Shown here in pieces: positions 48,101 through 57,685 of a stretch of 64,000 nt of DNA. The position numbers were made by a program, and so were the translations under genes. The stretch's first letter is position 1; each line of letters starts with the position of its first letter. Source of the stretch: Apus apus (Eukaryota; Chordata; Aves; Apodiformes; Apodidae); the NCBI RefSeq assembly GCF_020740795.1, contig NC_067296.1, positions 1,837,001 through 1,901,000 on the forward strand. Reading direction: 5' to 3'. The notes beneath the pieces are model-generated. The model was not told the origin of the DNA, ran no database searches, and was given only the letters and a program-made list of their open reading frames with translations.

Positions 48101-51100
48101 AGAAGCCATGCACAGAGTAGTCCTCTAAAGGCCAGCCCTTCAAATAAAGGGTATATCTCAGCTAAGAGGTCTGGTTTTACTCTGCTGTTTTCTTTAGAAA
48201 TGGTTGGTCACTCCTCTGTGTTCCAGATGGTGCATGAGATATTTTTACTCTTCCCAAGTTTTATTCCAAGTCTTGTTTTTGTATCACATGTCAGTCTAAC
48301 TGACAAGCCCAGAGAGCAAGAGGTCAGAGAAATGTTATGCTGTGTGTCAACCTCTTCTTCAGGGTCTGTCTTTTGGGGAAGAAAATGTCTCTGTCCTGCC
48401 CCACACAGGCAAAATGCTTGTTCTGTGTCCTCTACATGTGCAGGATTATCATAACAAGTTGGACTGGCTGCAGGGAGCACAGCTTTGTCTTATTGTCTGG
48501 CCTATAGAGTCTTTTGTTCCCTTATGCCCTAAAATGGCTGATACCTTCAGGTAAACACTGTGTGGCCTTGTACCTCACCAGCCAGAAATAAGATCAGAAG
48601 ATGAAAATGTAGCCCTGCTTCATGGCACTAGTGCAGTTTAGTTCTGGTCTCATCTGTTATGTTTCAGAACTGTGGTGGATATTACTAGTATTTATGTGTA
48701 ATGGAGATTTCTGTTCAGTGCTGTAAACTAGAGACTTATTATTTCTTTGCAGGACTTGAAAATTGAAGGAGATGTGCCAGAGGCAGTAGAACCTGAAGAT
48801 GACCTTGATATCATGCTGGGCAATAAAAAGAAGAAAAAGAAGACTTTCAAGTCTCCAGATGAAGATGAGATAACAGAGAAGGATGAAGGTAAAAGCATAA
48901 CCTAGCAGATGTTGTAAGTGAAATGTAGTCCATGTTGTAGGGGAGTAAGTCCTGTTCAAGTGCCTTTTTTGTTTCAAAATCAATTTTGTTACCTTTACCA
49001 CTATATTATTTATCAGAAAAAATGTTCTGTAAAAGCACTATATGACTTTGCCATGAGTGCTGGTGTCCCTTGTGGACAAGACAGACAGGGGAGACTTGTG
49101 TCCACATCTTGCTGGAATCTTCTTTGATGTATCTCTTAGAAATAGTGTGCAGATGAGGGTAAAGATGGTTTCATTTGTTCTTCATGAATCCCAAATAACT
49201 TTCTTTACAGCTTTTGAGGATGAAGATAGCAAAAAAGATGATGGAATTTCTTTTAGCCTTCAGTCAGGACCTGCATGGGCAGGCTCAGAAAGGGACTACA
49301 CATATGATGAGGTAATGTTCCAAAGACTTAAAAATATTCTAGTACCTGAATGGGGCTTCCAGTGCATGAAGGGGCTCCAGGAAAGTTGGGGAGGGACTTT
49401 TGACAAGGGCAGGGAGGGAGAGGACAAGGGGTAATAGTTTTAAGCTGGAAGAGGGGAGATTTAGGTTAGATATTAGAAATAAATTCTTCCCTGTGTGGGT
49501 GGTGAGACCCTGGCCCAGGTTGCCCAGAGAAGCTATGGCTGCCCCATCCCTGGCAGTGTTGAAGGGCAGGTTGGATGGGGCTTGGAGCAGCCTGGGCTGG
49601 TGGGAGGTGTCCCTGCCCATGCAGGGGGTTGGGACTGGATGGACTTTAAGGTCCCTTCTAACCAAACCATTCCATGATTCTATTTTTCCCATGTTTATGT
49701 GCATCAAGAGAGCAGGGCCTTATTCTCCTATGTCTTATTTCTAACTTAAAGGACTTGTAGTCAGAAGCTCATGAACAGAAAACTAAAAAAGCACATCTTC
49801 TGTCACAGTTATTTTCATATAGGGCAAAATTAGTGATATTTAAAACCCCTTTTGCAAGTCAGGTGAGGTACTTGCAGATGATGAAGTGAACGCCTGGGGA
49901 AGCAATTTTCACACATTACACGTATCAGAACGTTTTTTTAAGTATGGGTGTGTTCAAAAGCCCATCTACCATTAAGTGTGAATGCTGTTGGAAGTGTTTT
50001 TAGAAGTGAGAAATGCAAGATACTCCTGTTGATGGGAGTCCCTTTTTATTTTTGCAGTTGCTCAACAGAGTATTTAACATCATGCGGGAAAAGAACCCTG
50101 ATATGGTAGCTGGGGAAAAACGGAAGTTTGTCATGAAGCCTCCACAGGTTGTAAGAGTAGGGACCAAGAAAACATCTTTTGTCAACTTTACAGATATCTG
50201 CAAGTCGTAAGTGTCCTCTCTAGGTTTCCCAGGAACTCTGCTCTGGGGCTGAATCCATGCTTTCTGACAAGAGACTGTAGCAAACCAGAAGGAAACTGGA
50301 AGCTGTTTCAGCTGCTTCCATCCTTCTGCTCATTTCCTCTACGTTTCTCTGTGGGAAGATATTTATAAAGATGATTGATGGAGATGATTTCTTACTTAAA
50401 TTATTAAAATGGTAGCCTTGCTGCATGGGCTGGAATAGACCTTTTGCTTTTGTAAGTTCACTGATTTATAATCCAAGTCTGTAGTTGGATTAGCAGGGAT
50501 ATACTTATTCACAAGTGTTGGACAGAGGAGTGGGGAAAGTTCTTTCTAACTTGAGCTGGCTACACATACTGTTCTCTTGGTAAGTGGTGGGGAGTTCAGT
50601 CATGTTTTTCCACTCTTTTCTGCAGTGCTCTCTAGAAATGCCTTCACAAGAAACAGTTAAGACATATTCTGTGTGAGCAGTTCTGGAAATGCAGATCTGA
50701 TTTGTTTCACAAGGTGCCAGATGGTCTTGCTGAGAATCTGGGGAGTATACTAAAGTGAATTTCTAATAGTAGCCAGTAACAAGTGTTTGGGTTTTTTTGT
50801 TTTTTTTTTGTTTTTTTTTTAAAGAATGGCAAGGGGATAGTAGAATAAGAATGGGAAATATCTAGTAGAAACCTGATTTTCAATAGTTACTGTAACTGTG
50901 AGTTTGGTTTGGGGGGGATGGTGGGGATTTTTGTGGAGTGTTCAGCTTTCTTATGTCCTCACTATGTCTGTGCTCTTTGGTACAGACCCTCTGGTATTGC
51001 CCCCTTTTTAACTTGATAATTTAAGATGGTTTTAGCCTACCAGGCCTGTGTAAATACCCAGTTTCTCTGGAAGGGAAATGTTAAACCATATCCTCCCTTT

Positions 51101-53283
51101 ATTTTTAGATTACATCGTCAGCCAAAACATCTCCTGGCATTTTTGCTGGCAGAATTGGGTACAAGGTAAGGTGACTGGGCTGGGTGTGTGCACATGCATG
51201 GGGGAAGCAATTGGCAGCACAGCTGGTGCTGTCTGATCAAAAATAAAATCCTTGGGTTGAAGTCTGTATATAAAAAAATTCCTTGGGTTTAGTTCTGAAC
51301 ATCAGGATTTTCCTCCCTGCACACAGATGCTGTGCTGGGTGATGAAGGAGATACCATCATAGGAAGAGGTAGAGAACTGTCAGTCCCAGGGAAAACTTTG
51401 GATAAGGATGTGGATTCTCTGTTTTGGGGCCTTTCTCAAAGATGCTGTGGTAGCAGAGCTGTTTGTCACAGCCAGTGTGGGTGGCTCTGGGGCTCACATC
51501 AGCCCAAGGCAGCTAGGTGGTGTGGATAGCTGGGGAAGAGGATGCTTGGTGGCAAGTCTCAGAGCTAGTTATTCCATTAAGTGCTGCAGTGAGATCCAGC
51601 TGTCTTAGCATAACAACAGTGTTTGACTTTAAATGCCTCTTTTTGAAGATCTCATGCTGTTGTGGTGTACTCTGGTTGTCTGTTCTCTGTTGTAATCAGC
51701 AGTGCTGTTATATGTAGAAATAGAAAATCAAGGAATCTTACTGTAATGTGTGTGTAGCAAATGCCCATTTCATTGGGCTTTGGAGTCTCTTCCTCTCCAG
51801 GCAACTTAAACAAAACCCTTGAAACCATAATGTGAAAGATCATTCAACTTCCTGCATCAGAATGGCTGGAAGAGGATCTTATTAGACACAGGACACCTTA
51901 CCAGGGTCTTGGTCACTTCTATGAGATAAGCAGGAGTTAATTTGTTAATTCTCAAAGTCCATAGCTTAACTATGTGGCTGATCTCTGCTGGAGTTTGCTT
52001 TCACTACAGTGAGGGTTTTGCTTTGGCTAAACTTCCTGTAGGTTTTTAAGTGCCTTCAGAATTCTGCACTTTTTTCCCCACAAAACTATTCTGGTTTACT
52101 CTTCCCTTGAAGAATGCATCACTAGCTTGCTTTGTGTTCCTGACTTCTTTGTACACTTGATGTCTTCTGCCAATCAAATAACTCATTTTTCTTTTACGTT
52201 AGTGGCTCAATAGATGGTAATAACCAACTTGTAATCAAAGGAAGATTCCAGCAAAAACAGATAGAAAATGTCTTGAGAAGATATATCAGTAAGTACAACT
52301 TCCTTTCCACTCCACGTTTGTCCTACTCCCTTTTTGGTGCCCAGTGGTCCATGTGTGTGATTGCTGTGGAGATGCTGTGCTAAGAAGCTACGATTTTGCT
52401 GCAGCTTTATAATGGAGCAATGATTTATGGTTACAATAAAAACAGAGGTTTTACTCTGTCCCACACTAAAATGGACTGAGGAAAACAGGAGGAGCCTTTG
52501 AGAATTGCTTGTTTTCAGCTGACTTTCATTTCTTGGCTTTGATGAGGTCTATGGAAAACAACAGTTAATTTTAAAGTCTGTTGTACATGTAATTAACAAA
52601 TAGTGTACATGTCAGTGCCTGCTTGTCTAAGGACACACAGACTATACATAGCAAAACCCACTGCTTTAGTGCTGTGTCTGTCCAGGAGCTGCTGGTGTCT
52701 AGGAAGGCTGTTTCAGCAGAGGTGGTTATGGAACTACATGGGACATCTTCCATGGTTGTTAATACTCCTAAAACACAGTGTCAGGGCATAACATACCATC
52801 CAAAACCTCATCTATATTGACCTGGGAACCAGGAGGAATTTTTAGGTGACCTCAAGGGTTTTCATACTAAGCCCTTTCTAAGTTAGATGCTTTTGAGCAG
52901 CCTTTCAAGACATGTGTGAAACTTGAGGCTTGTGCAGCCTGGTCTGGTGGGAGGTGTCCCTGCTCATAGCAGGGGGGTTGGAACCTCATGATCTTTACGG
53001 TCCCTTCCAACCATCACCATCCTATGATAAACGAAAGGCTGAAGAAGTGGCTTCTTGTTCACTGATAACACATTATCTCATAACTGCAACCTCATTCCTT
53101 TCTGCAGAGGAGTATGTCACCTGCCACACGTGTCGGTCACGAGACACCATCCTACAGAAGGACACCAGGTTATATTTCTTGCAGTGTGAGACCTGCCACT
53201 CGCGCTGCTCCGTCGCCAGCATCAAAACTGGTTTCCAGGCTGTCACAGGCAAGAGAGCACAGCTCCGTGCCAAAGCTAACTAG
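42115..53283 (+). CDS. EIF2S2: Eukaryotic translation initiation factor 2 subunit beta (eIF2-beta), nine coding exons
   Basis: Coding exons: 42115-42129, 46595-46775, 47685-47788, 48753-48888, 49211-49311, 50058-50206, 51109-51165, 52203-52288, 53108-53283. They sum to 1005 nt, or 334 residues plus TAG, one residue longer than the human protein as I recall it (an extra Gly in the exon 2 EEGGD stretch). Every junction is GT-AG and the frame is kept throughout. The product is a cytosolic subunit of the eIF2 heterotrimer that delivers initiator Met-tRNA and GTP to the 40S subunit. Visible parts: an acidic N-terminal tail with three lysine boxes (K14-K21, K80-K85, K125-K130) that in this family bind eIF5 and eIF2B-epsilon; a segment from about W168 to V184 expected to contact eIF2-gamma; a helical core (about 180-277); and a C-terminal zinc finger C282-x2-C285-x17-C303-x2-C306. 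Identification is by near-complete match to the family; no frameshift or stop was seen. Confidence 0.98.
42331..42410 (+). repeat. 19-bp GC-rich tandem repeat in EIF2S2 intron 1
   Basis: The unit TTCCCGGGGCGCTCGAGCC recurs about three times, followed by a shortened copy. It lies 200 bp into intron 1, still inside the CpG island. Confidence 0.7.
45679..45815 (-). mobile_element. CR1 LINE 3' fragment in EIF2S2 intron 1, inverted
   Basis: AATCATAGAATCACAGAGTGG, then GGGACACCTCCCACTAGACC, a type I tail in antisense orientation to the gene. Confidence 0.93.
46595..46775 (+). CDS. EIF2S2: EIF2S2 coding exon 2, first lysine box
   Basis: The acceptor TTTTCCAG precedes ATG at 46595 and the donor GTAAAG starts at 46776, leaving one nucleotide of a split Asp codon. 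The exon encodes residues 6-65: IFDPTM, a run of eight lysines (K14-K21) read from an AAG/AAA tract, then a long Glu/Asp-rich linker. Residues 27-28 are Gly-Gly, where the human sequence has a single Gly as I recall it. This exon alone explains the one-residue length difference. Confidence 0.96.
47685..47788 (+). CDS. EIF2S2: EIF2S2 coding exon 3, second lysine box
   Basis: Encodes residues 66-100, including DDLDDLNFF, lysines K80-K85 plus K87-K88, and the [10 protein letters not shown] stretch. The mammalian CK2 site Ser67 falls here. This bird has Thr68 at the equivalent place, still followed by acidic residues, so CK2 modification would remain possible. Acceptor TTTTTAG; donor GTTTGT at 47789. 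Confidence 0.96.
48753..48888 (+). CDS. EIF2S2: EIF2S2 coding exon 4, third lysine box
   Basis: Encodes residues 101-145: an acidic stretch, the conserved LDIMLGN motif, then six lysines (K125-K130) and a further acidic segment. Acceptor TTTGCAG; donor GTAAAAG at 48889. The last nucleotide begins a split Ala codon. The linker after the lysine box diverges from the human sequence, as is usual for this disordered tail. Confidence 0.96.
49211..49311 (+). CDS. EIF2S2: EIF2S2 coding exon 5, start of conserved core
   Basis: Encodes residues 146-179, running from the last acidic patch into the conserved [13 protein letters not shown] motif that precedes the core helices and is expected to contact eIF2-gamma. 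Acceptor TTTACAG; donor GTAATG at 49312. A CR1 fragment begins about 40 bp beyond the donor in intron 5. Confidence 0.96.
49352..49685 (+). mobile_element. CR1 LINE 3' fragment in EIF2S2 intron 5
   Basis: A good type I copy in the sense orientation, from GGGGCTTCCAGTGCATGAAG to CCATTCCATGATTCTA. It makes up almost half of intron 5. Confidence 0.96.
50058..50206 (+). CDS. EIF2S2: EIF2S2 coding exon 6
   Basis: Encodes residues 180-228 of the eIF2-beta/eIF5 homologous core ([15 protein letters not shown], then [13 protein letters not shown]). Ser219 corresponds to the described PKA site Ser218 of the mammalian protein. Acceptor TTTTGCAG; strong donor GTAAGT at 50207. The codon split across the next intron reads Ser229 (TC+A), where the human sequence, as I recall it, has Leu. 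Confidence 0.96.
50796..50822 (+). repeat. Poly(T) tract in EIF2S2 intron 6
   Basis: T runs broken by two G residues; about 290 bp upstream of exon 7. Confidence 0.9.
51109..51165 (+). CDS. EIF2S2: EIF2S2 coding exon 7
   Basis: A 57-nt exon encoding residues 230-247 ([18 protein letters not shown]) of the core alpha/beta domain. Acceptor ATTTTTAG at 51108; donor GTAAGG at 51166. The exon is a multiple of three, but both junctions split codons in the same phase, so skipping it would keep the frame. Confidence 0.95.
52203..52288 (+). CDS. EIF2S2: EIF2S2 coding exon 8
   Basis: Encodes residues 249-276 ([15 protein letters not shown] through RRYI), the end of the core fold leading into the zinc finger. 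Acceptor TACGTTAG at 52202; donor GTAAGT at 52289. Sequence identity with the family is essentially complete here. Confidence 0.96.
52920..53032 (+). mobile_element. CR1 LINE tail in EIF2S2 intron 8
   Basis: CAGCCTGGTCTGGTGGGAGG, GGTGTCCCTGCTCATAGC and CGGTCCCTTCCAACCATCACC, ending ATCCTATGAT. Ends 75 bp before the exon 9 acceptor-exon boundary. Confidence 0.92.
53108..53283 (+). CDS. EIF2S2: EIF2S2 coding exon 9, zinc finger and C-terminus
   Basis: Encodes residues 278-334, ending [10 protein letters not shown] and TAG. The C4 zinc finger uses Cys282, Cys285, Cys303 and Cys306. Residue 288 is Arg (CGA) where the human protein has Pro in CRSPDT, as I recall it; the cysteines themselves are intact. 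Acceptor TTTCTGCAG at 53107. A CR1 3' fragment ends about 75 bp upstream of this acceptor. Confidence 0.97.
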
Positions 53284-54715
53284 TTTGCTAATCAACACTG
53301 GATTTTGCAAAGTGTTCTGGGGAGATGTGACTGGACAGGTTTACAATCGGAATGGATTGACCATTGTATTAAAACAAGATTGTAAAAACTACGAGAAATT
53401 TGGCTTTTGATTGGTTGGTCTGTGAAATCCTTGCAAGATGCAGATCCTCAAGCTGTTCACATACATTTGCTCATTGAATATATTTTACCAACTGTAAGGA
53501 ACGTGATGGGAAAGGAGGTGCTTTTTAACCCATTCAGACTTCTGTAAAACACAAGATAAATTAAAGATACTATAACTGAGTGTCTTTGATTTGGATTTTT
53601 CCTTCAGTTTCCTCTTGAACCAGCTCATGGGAATGGTTGGTGTGTTGTTCTGCAGATCATGTCACTGAACTATGGACAAGACCCAGAATAAAGTTTGAGA
53701 CACAGGTTCTTTTGCTTGTACACAACTCAGTATCAGCTAGGCTCTCACTAAACAGAGAAGCAGTCACAGGGGTGATAACACCAACGTGAGAACTGCTTGT
53801 GCTTTTATAGCCTCATGAATGTGGGAAAGGATTTTGCACAGGAAGGGACACCAGGACCTGTTGATGGTGCTTCATTAGGTAGAATGCAGCTCTGATTTTT
53901 ATTTGGACACCATATTGATGCTAAATCTTGAGATAGAATGGATAAACTGTACTGTAAGCTTTCATAGTCTCATAGTACTAAATTTTACAATTTCTAAGAG
54001 AGAAATGTTTGTATTTCTTCAGTCCTGCACTCTTCACCACTTTGAAAATAATTTAAATACAGCAAAAAGAGAGGATGTAGTTAACATGATTTTATGGTGG
54101 CTGCAACACACTTTGTCTTGTATGAATCTTGGATTTACAGAAGATACTGCCAAGTAGTTTGAGTTCCAAATGAACACATTAAGCTTCTTGCTGATAAGGT
54201 GCATTTCTCTGCCAGCAGGCAGGACCAGTCAGCTCTGGAGGATGTGCATTGTGCTGTCCTGACTGGTTTTTCTAGTGCTGTAGGAATTTTGTTACAGCTG
54301 CCAAGTACAAAGGTGCAAAGGGGGAGTGCAGTCCCTTGGGCACCGTGAGGGGACAGTTTTCATGTAATGGCTGAGGTGGCACAGGGTCAGGATAAGATGA
54401 AGTGGCTCAGGACCCCGGGCACCCATCCCTGCAGGGGAGCAGAGCAGCTTCCTGCCCAGAGGAAACAGTGGTGATTCTGAATGCAACTCATCACATCTCA
54501 GAAGCTGAAGGGTTTCTACCAAGTTTTAATCTTTGTATGTATGTTAATACAGAGCACAGTCTTGCTGGGAAGTCTCTTGCTGTTTGAAAACTTGACAAAG
54601 GGCAAAAATCAAGGTTTTATGGATGGTTTCTCAAAAGCATTTTGAATTTCAAGTGAGCTATAACAAATGTTGGATGTATCTTTAAGTGAATAAAGCCAGG
54701 ATCAGTGCCTCTTGT
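53284..54715 (+). other. EIF2S2: EIF2S2 3' UTR with alternative poly(A) signals
   Basis: Candidate signals downstream of the stop: ATTAAA 53368-53373 (GT-rich sequence follows at 53400-53425), ATTAAA 53560-53565 (T/GT-rich follows), AATAAA 53687-53692, and AATAAA 54689-54694 followed by a strongly GT/T-rich stretch to 54750. The UTR could therefore be about 0.1, 0.3, 0.4 or 1.4 kb long. There is no CR1 in the interval. The extent is inferred; no transcript evidence is available. Confidence 0.6.
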
Positions 54716-54750
54716 AACATTATTGTTGTATTCTTGGTTTTTTTTCCTTA
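54689..54750 (+). terminator. EIF2S2: Candidate distal poly(A) signal and GT-rich element
   Basis: AATAAA at 54689-54694, followed 25-55 nt later by TTGTTGTATTCTTGG and a T run. This is the best textbook arrangement of hexamer plus downstream element in the region, and it would give the longest 3' UTR. Confidence 0.45.
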
Positions 54751-57558
54751 GCAAATAGGCATTCTCCTAAAGTAAAGCCTTTTGAAGAAGTGCTAGTTGC
54801 CTTTTTGGTGACTTGCTGTTGGGACACACTCAAATAGCTGAAGAACAATTCTACCTTCTGGTTTTAAATGCTTGTTTTTCTCCTGGGCCAAATACCTTTA
54901 AGATACTTGAAAAAATACAGAATGGCCTTGAGCTGGTGATGTCCTTCAGTGCATTAAATACTAAGGGTGACTAAAGTGAATTTGGATCCAAAAGATCAAG
55001 TTAATAAAGGAAGAAATAATTGTTCAAACCCATCTATGAGCTCTCCTGACTCACAGGAGAACTTTATAGGTGTCTTTTATAAATGTGTTTTGAGTCTGTG
55101 CATGATGTCCTGAGGGCAGTGGTTGGGTGACTGATGTTGGAGTGAAACATTGAGCTGTAGGCTCTGGTTTGACCTGTGAAATAACCTCACTGCTGCATGG
55201 AAAGTCTTCTGTGTCTAGGAGCAGATGAGCACCTTCCAGTGTGCCTTCAAAAAGGGGTCTAGTCTGCATCAGGTGGTGTGTGAACAGAAATGCCTCTTGC
55301 TCCCTGCAAGGCTGATGGAAGTTTGAAGTGCAGCCCTGTGTTCAGAGGGGAAAAAAGCCAAGTTTGGTACTTGAGCTGAATCTAAGTAAGCAGGTTCAGG
55401 TTGGAGTTCTTCACAGAATAAATTGGTAGTTTCATTTGCCTGGGGTCTGCAAGCAGGCCTGTGTTTGGAGACAGGCAGAACAGCTTTTTTCTCTGTGAGC
55501 TGAAAATGGGCTGGATGGTGCTGATGGAGCCAGATTTTGTTAGGTTGTGAGAGAGCAGGATGGAATCCTTGCTGGGGGGTGGGGAGGAGCCTGGGGGCTG
55601 CCAGAGCACAGGGATGCAGCTGGGTTGCTCCTCTCCAGGGCTCCTGCCCTGCCCAGATGCTTAGATAAGGAGCATGGAAGAAATCTTAAGCTGTTGCAGG
55701 TCTGTTCCTTTCCAGCAGTGAGGATGCAGCACATCTTTCAGCCCAGAACCTGGCAAAGGATCTTCTGAGACTTGTCCCTGGGGGTCCAAGGAGAACTGCA
55801 GAGCATGTTGCTGTCAGTCAGCCTGCAATGTACTGACATCCTTGTAAGAAGATGAATCTCTTTTATAACCCACTTTAGCCAGGTAAATGCTTCTGTCTCC
55901 ATTGTCTAGTTGGGAGATTGGACCTCAAAGGGTTCAGAGACCTTCCTGAGGTCACCAAAGAAACCAGTAAAATGAAGCCAGATTCCTGGCTCAGTGTGGA
56001 TGCAGTGGGATCAGGTACCTTTGAGGTGCTGGGGGTCTGTTCTGCTGAAATAACTAGTTACTATGAAGACAATTAGTGAGATTAAACTCTTCTCGTGGAA
56101 GCTTCTGGTCAGAGCAAGGATTTAATCCAAACAATGGTCTTTTTTTAAGCCAGCAATGGTGTGAAAATGAAGAAGCACTTATAAAAAGTTTCCATTGAGA
56201 GCAGGGGATCTCTTGGTGCTGTGCATGGGTTGTCCTGCTGTGTCCTCTCTGGATGTGCACACCACACCTGGGCATCCCTGGGGTGTGCCAGCTGTGGGCC
56301 TGCTTGGCAGGGAGACTTGGTCACCTAGGGTTGAAAGCAAGAAGAAGACAGAGCAGACTGTCACAGCTGCTGAGAGCAGGACAAGGTTTGTCAGGAATTG
56401 CATGGGATGTTGGGCTGCAGGCAGGGAAGCAGGTGTGATGGTTTTGGGAGGAGGAGGTACAGAGATGGAAACAGCTGGAGAGCTCTGGAAGTCAGGAGCT
56501 CATGTTGAGTTTGATGCTGACAGCCAAGATTCATTAAAACTTGCCTGTTAATGTTTCAAACAGCATTTATTGGGCTCTCTGCTCAGTTTTTTGTTAGAGA
56601 TTTATTCCTGATTACCAGACTGATAGAAGAGTATCCAGGTATGTGGGAAGCCAAGCTTTGAGGAGGAATTGAAGGCAGATGTTTAACAGAAAACAAGCTG
56701 CACCAGAATTGCCAGCTCAGCTTCAGCCTGTATGGATCATAACCTGCAAAGCCACAGCAGCTTCCTAAAGAATTGCTTGCTTTTCTGTTTTTAAATTGGC
56801 TTTGCAGTAGTAAAGGTTGGTCCTGTGTATCCTGAGGTGCAGGATGTAATTTTTTGTGGCTTTGCATCTGACGAGTGGTTGTCCTCCCAGTGTGGGGTTT
56901 TGCACTCTGGCTGCTCCAGCTCTTCCTTGAGCAACCTGTTTCTGGCCCTTCCAGAGGCAGGAGGTGAGTCTGGACAAACTGCTGTCACCCTGGGTGGTAA
57001 GTCTGGGTTCCCTTCCCCTGCTTCTGAGCTGTCCTAAGTGTTGTGCTTTTCCAGTCACTAAACTCACTCTTCCTTAGAAGTGCAAAGGGCTCAAATGATT
57101 GGAAAATGGGCATTCCTGGAGGAAAATAGCCAGAAAGACCCAGGTTAGAGGTAGTGGTCGGGTGTCAGGACAAGCCTGTCCTGGTAAAATCCTCTCTTGA
57201 GCTTTTCCAGCAGAGCAAAGGGCCCTGCAGCTGAAGTCTGCAAGTGCTTGGATTCCCACCATGTCTGTGGGAATCAGCCAGGGGTGGGTTGGACCTACAA
57301 GGCTCTGCCTCACATCCTGCTTGCTGCATTTAGGGGCAGTTAACCCTACTTCATGGCTTGTTCCAGCCCCAGGTTTCTGTCAGCCTTGGCAAAACTCAAA
57401 TGGCTCTCTAATTTGGGCTAATAGCTTAAAAGATTTTGGATGAACAGTAAAATCCTGTGGCAGGGTTGGGAGTGCAAAGAGCTCGTGTCCTTTCCCTGGG
57501 TGCCTGTGAAGGCAGGGAGCTGATGGAGAAGGAAGGTTGCTCTGATTCTGGTCAGTTA
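54716..57558. other. CR1-free region downstream of EIF2S2
   Basis: Unique sequence; no exon of the expected neighbour RALY (minus strand) was recognised. Confidence 0.55.
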
Positions 57559-57685
57559 GAATCATAGAACTATTCAGGTTGGAAAAGCCCCTTGGGATCA
57601 CCCAGTCCAACCACCATCCCTACTCTACAACGTTCTCCCCTCAACCATCTCCACCAACACCACATCCAAACCACCCTGAAAGTTG
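57559..57685 (-). mobile_element. CR1 LINE 3' fragment, older subfamily, inverted
   Basis: TAGAATCATAGAACTATTCAGG, GGAAAAGCCCCTTGGGATC and the CCCTACTCTACAACGTTCTC block mark the class with short tail homology. Confidence 0.9.

Noticed and set aside
42130-53107. snoRNA genes in EIF2S2 introns
   Set aside because: Isolated RTGATGA-like strings occur (for example near 44770) but no matching CTGA box with terminal stem was found at a plausible distance.
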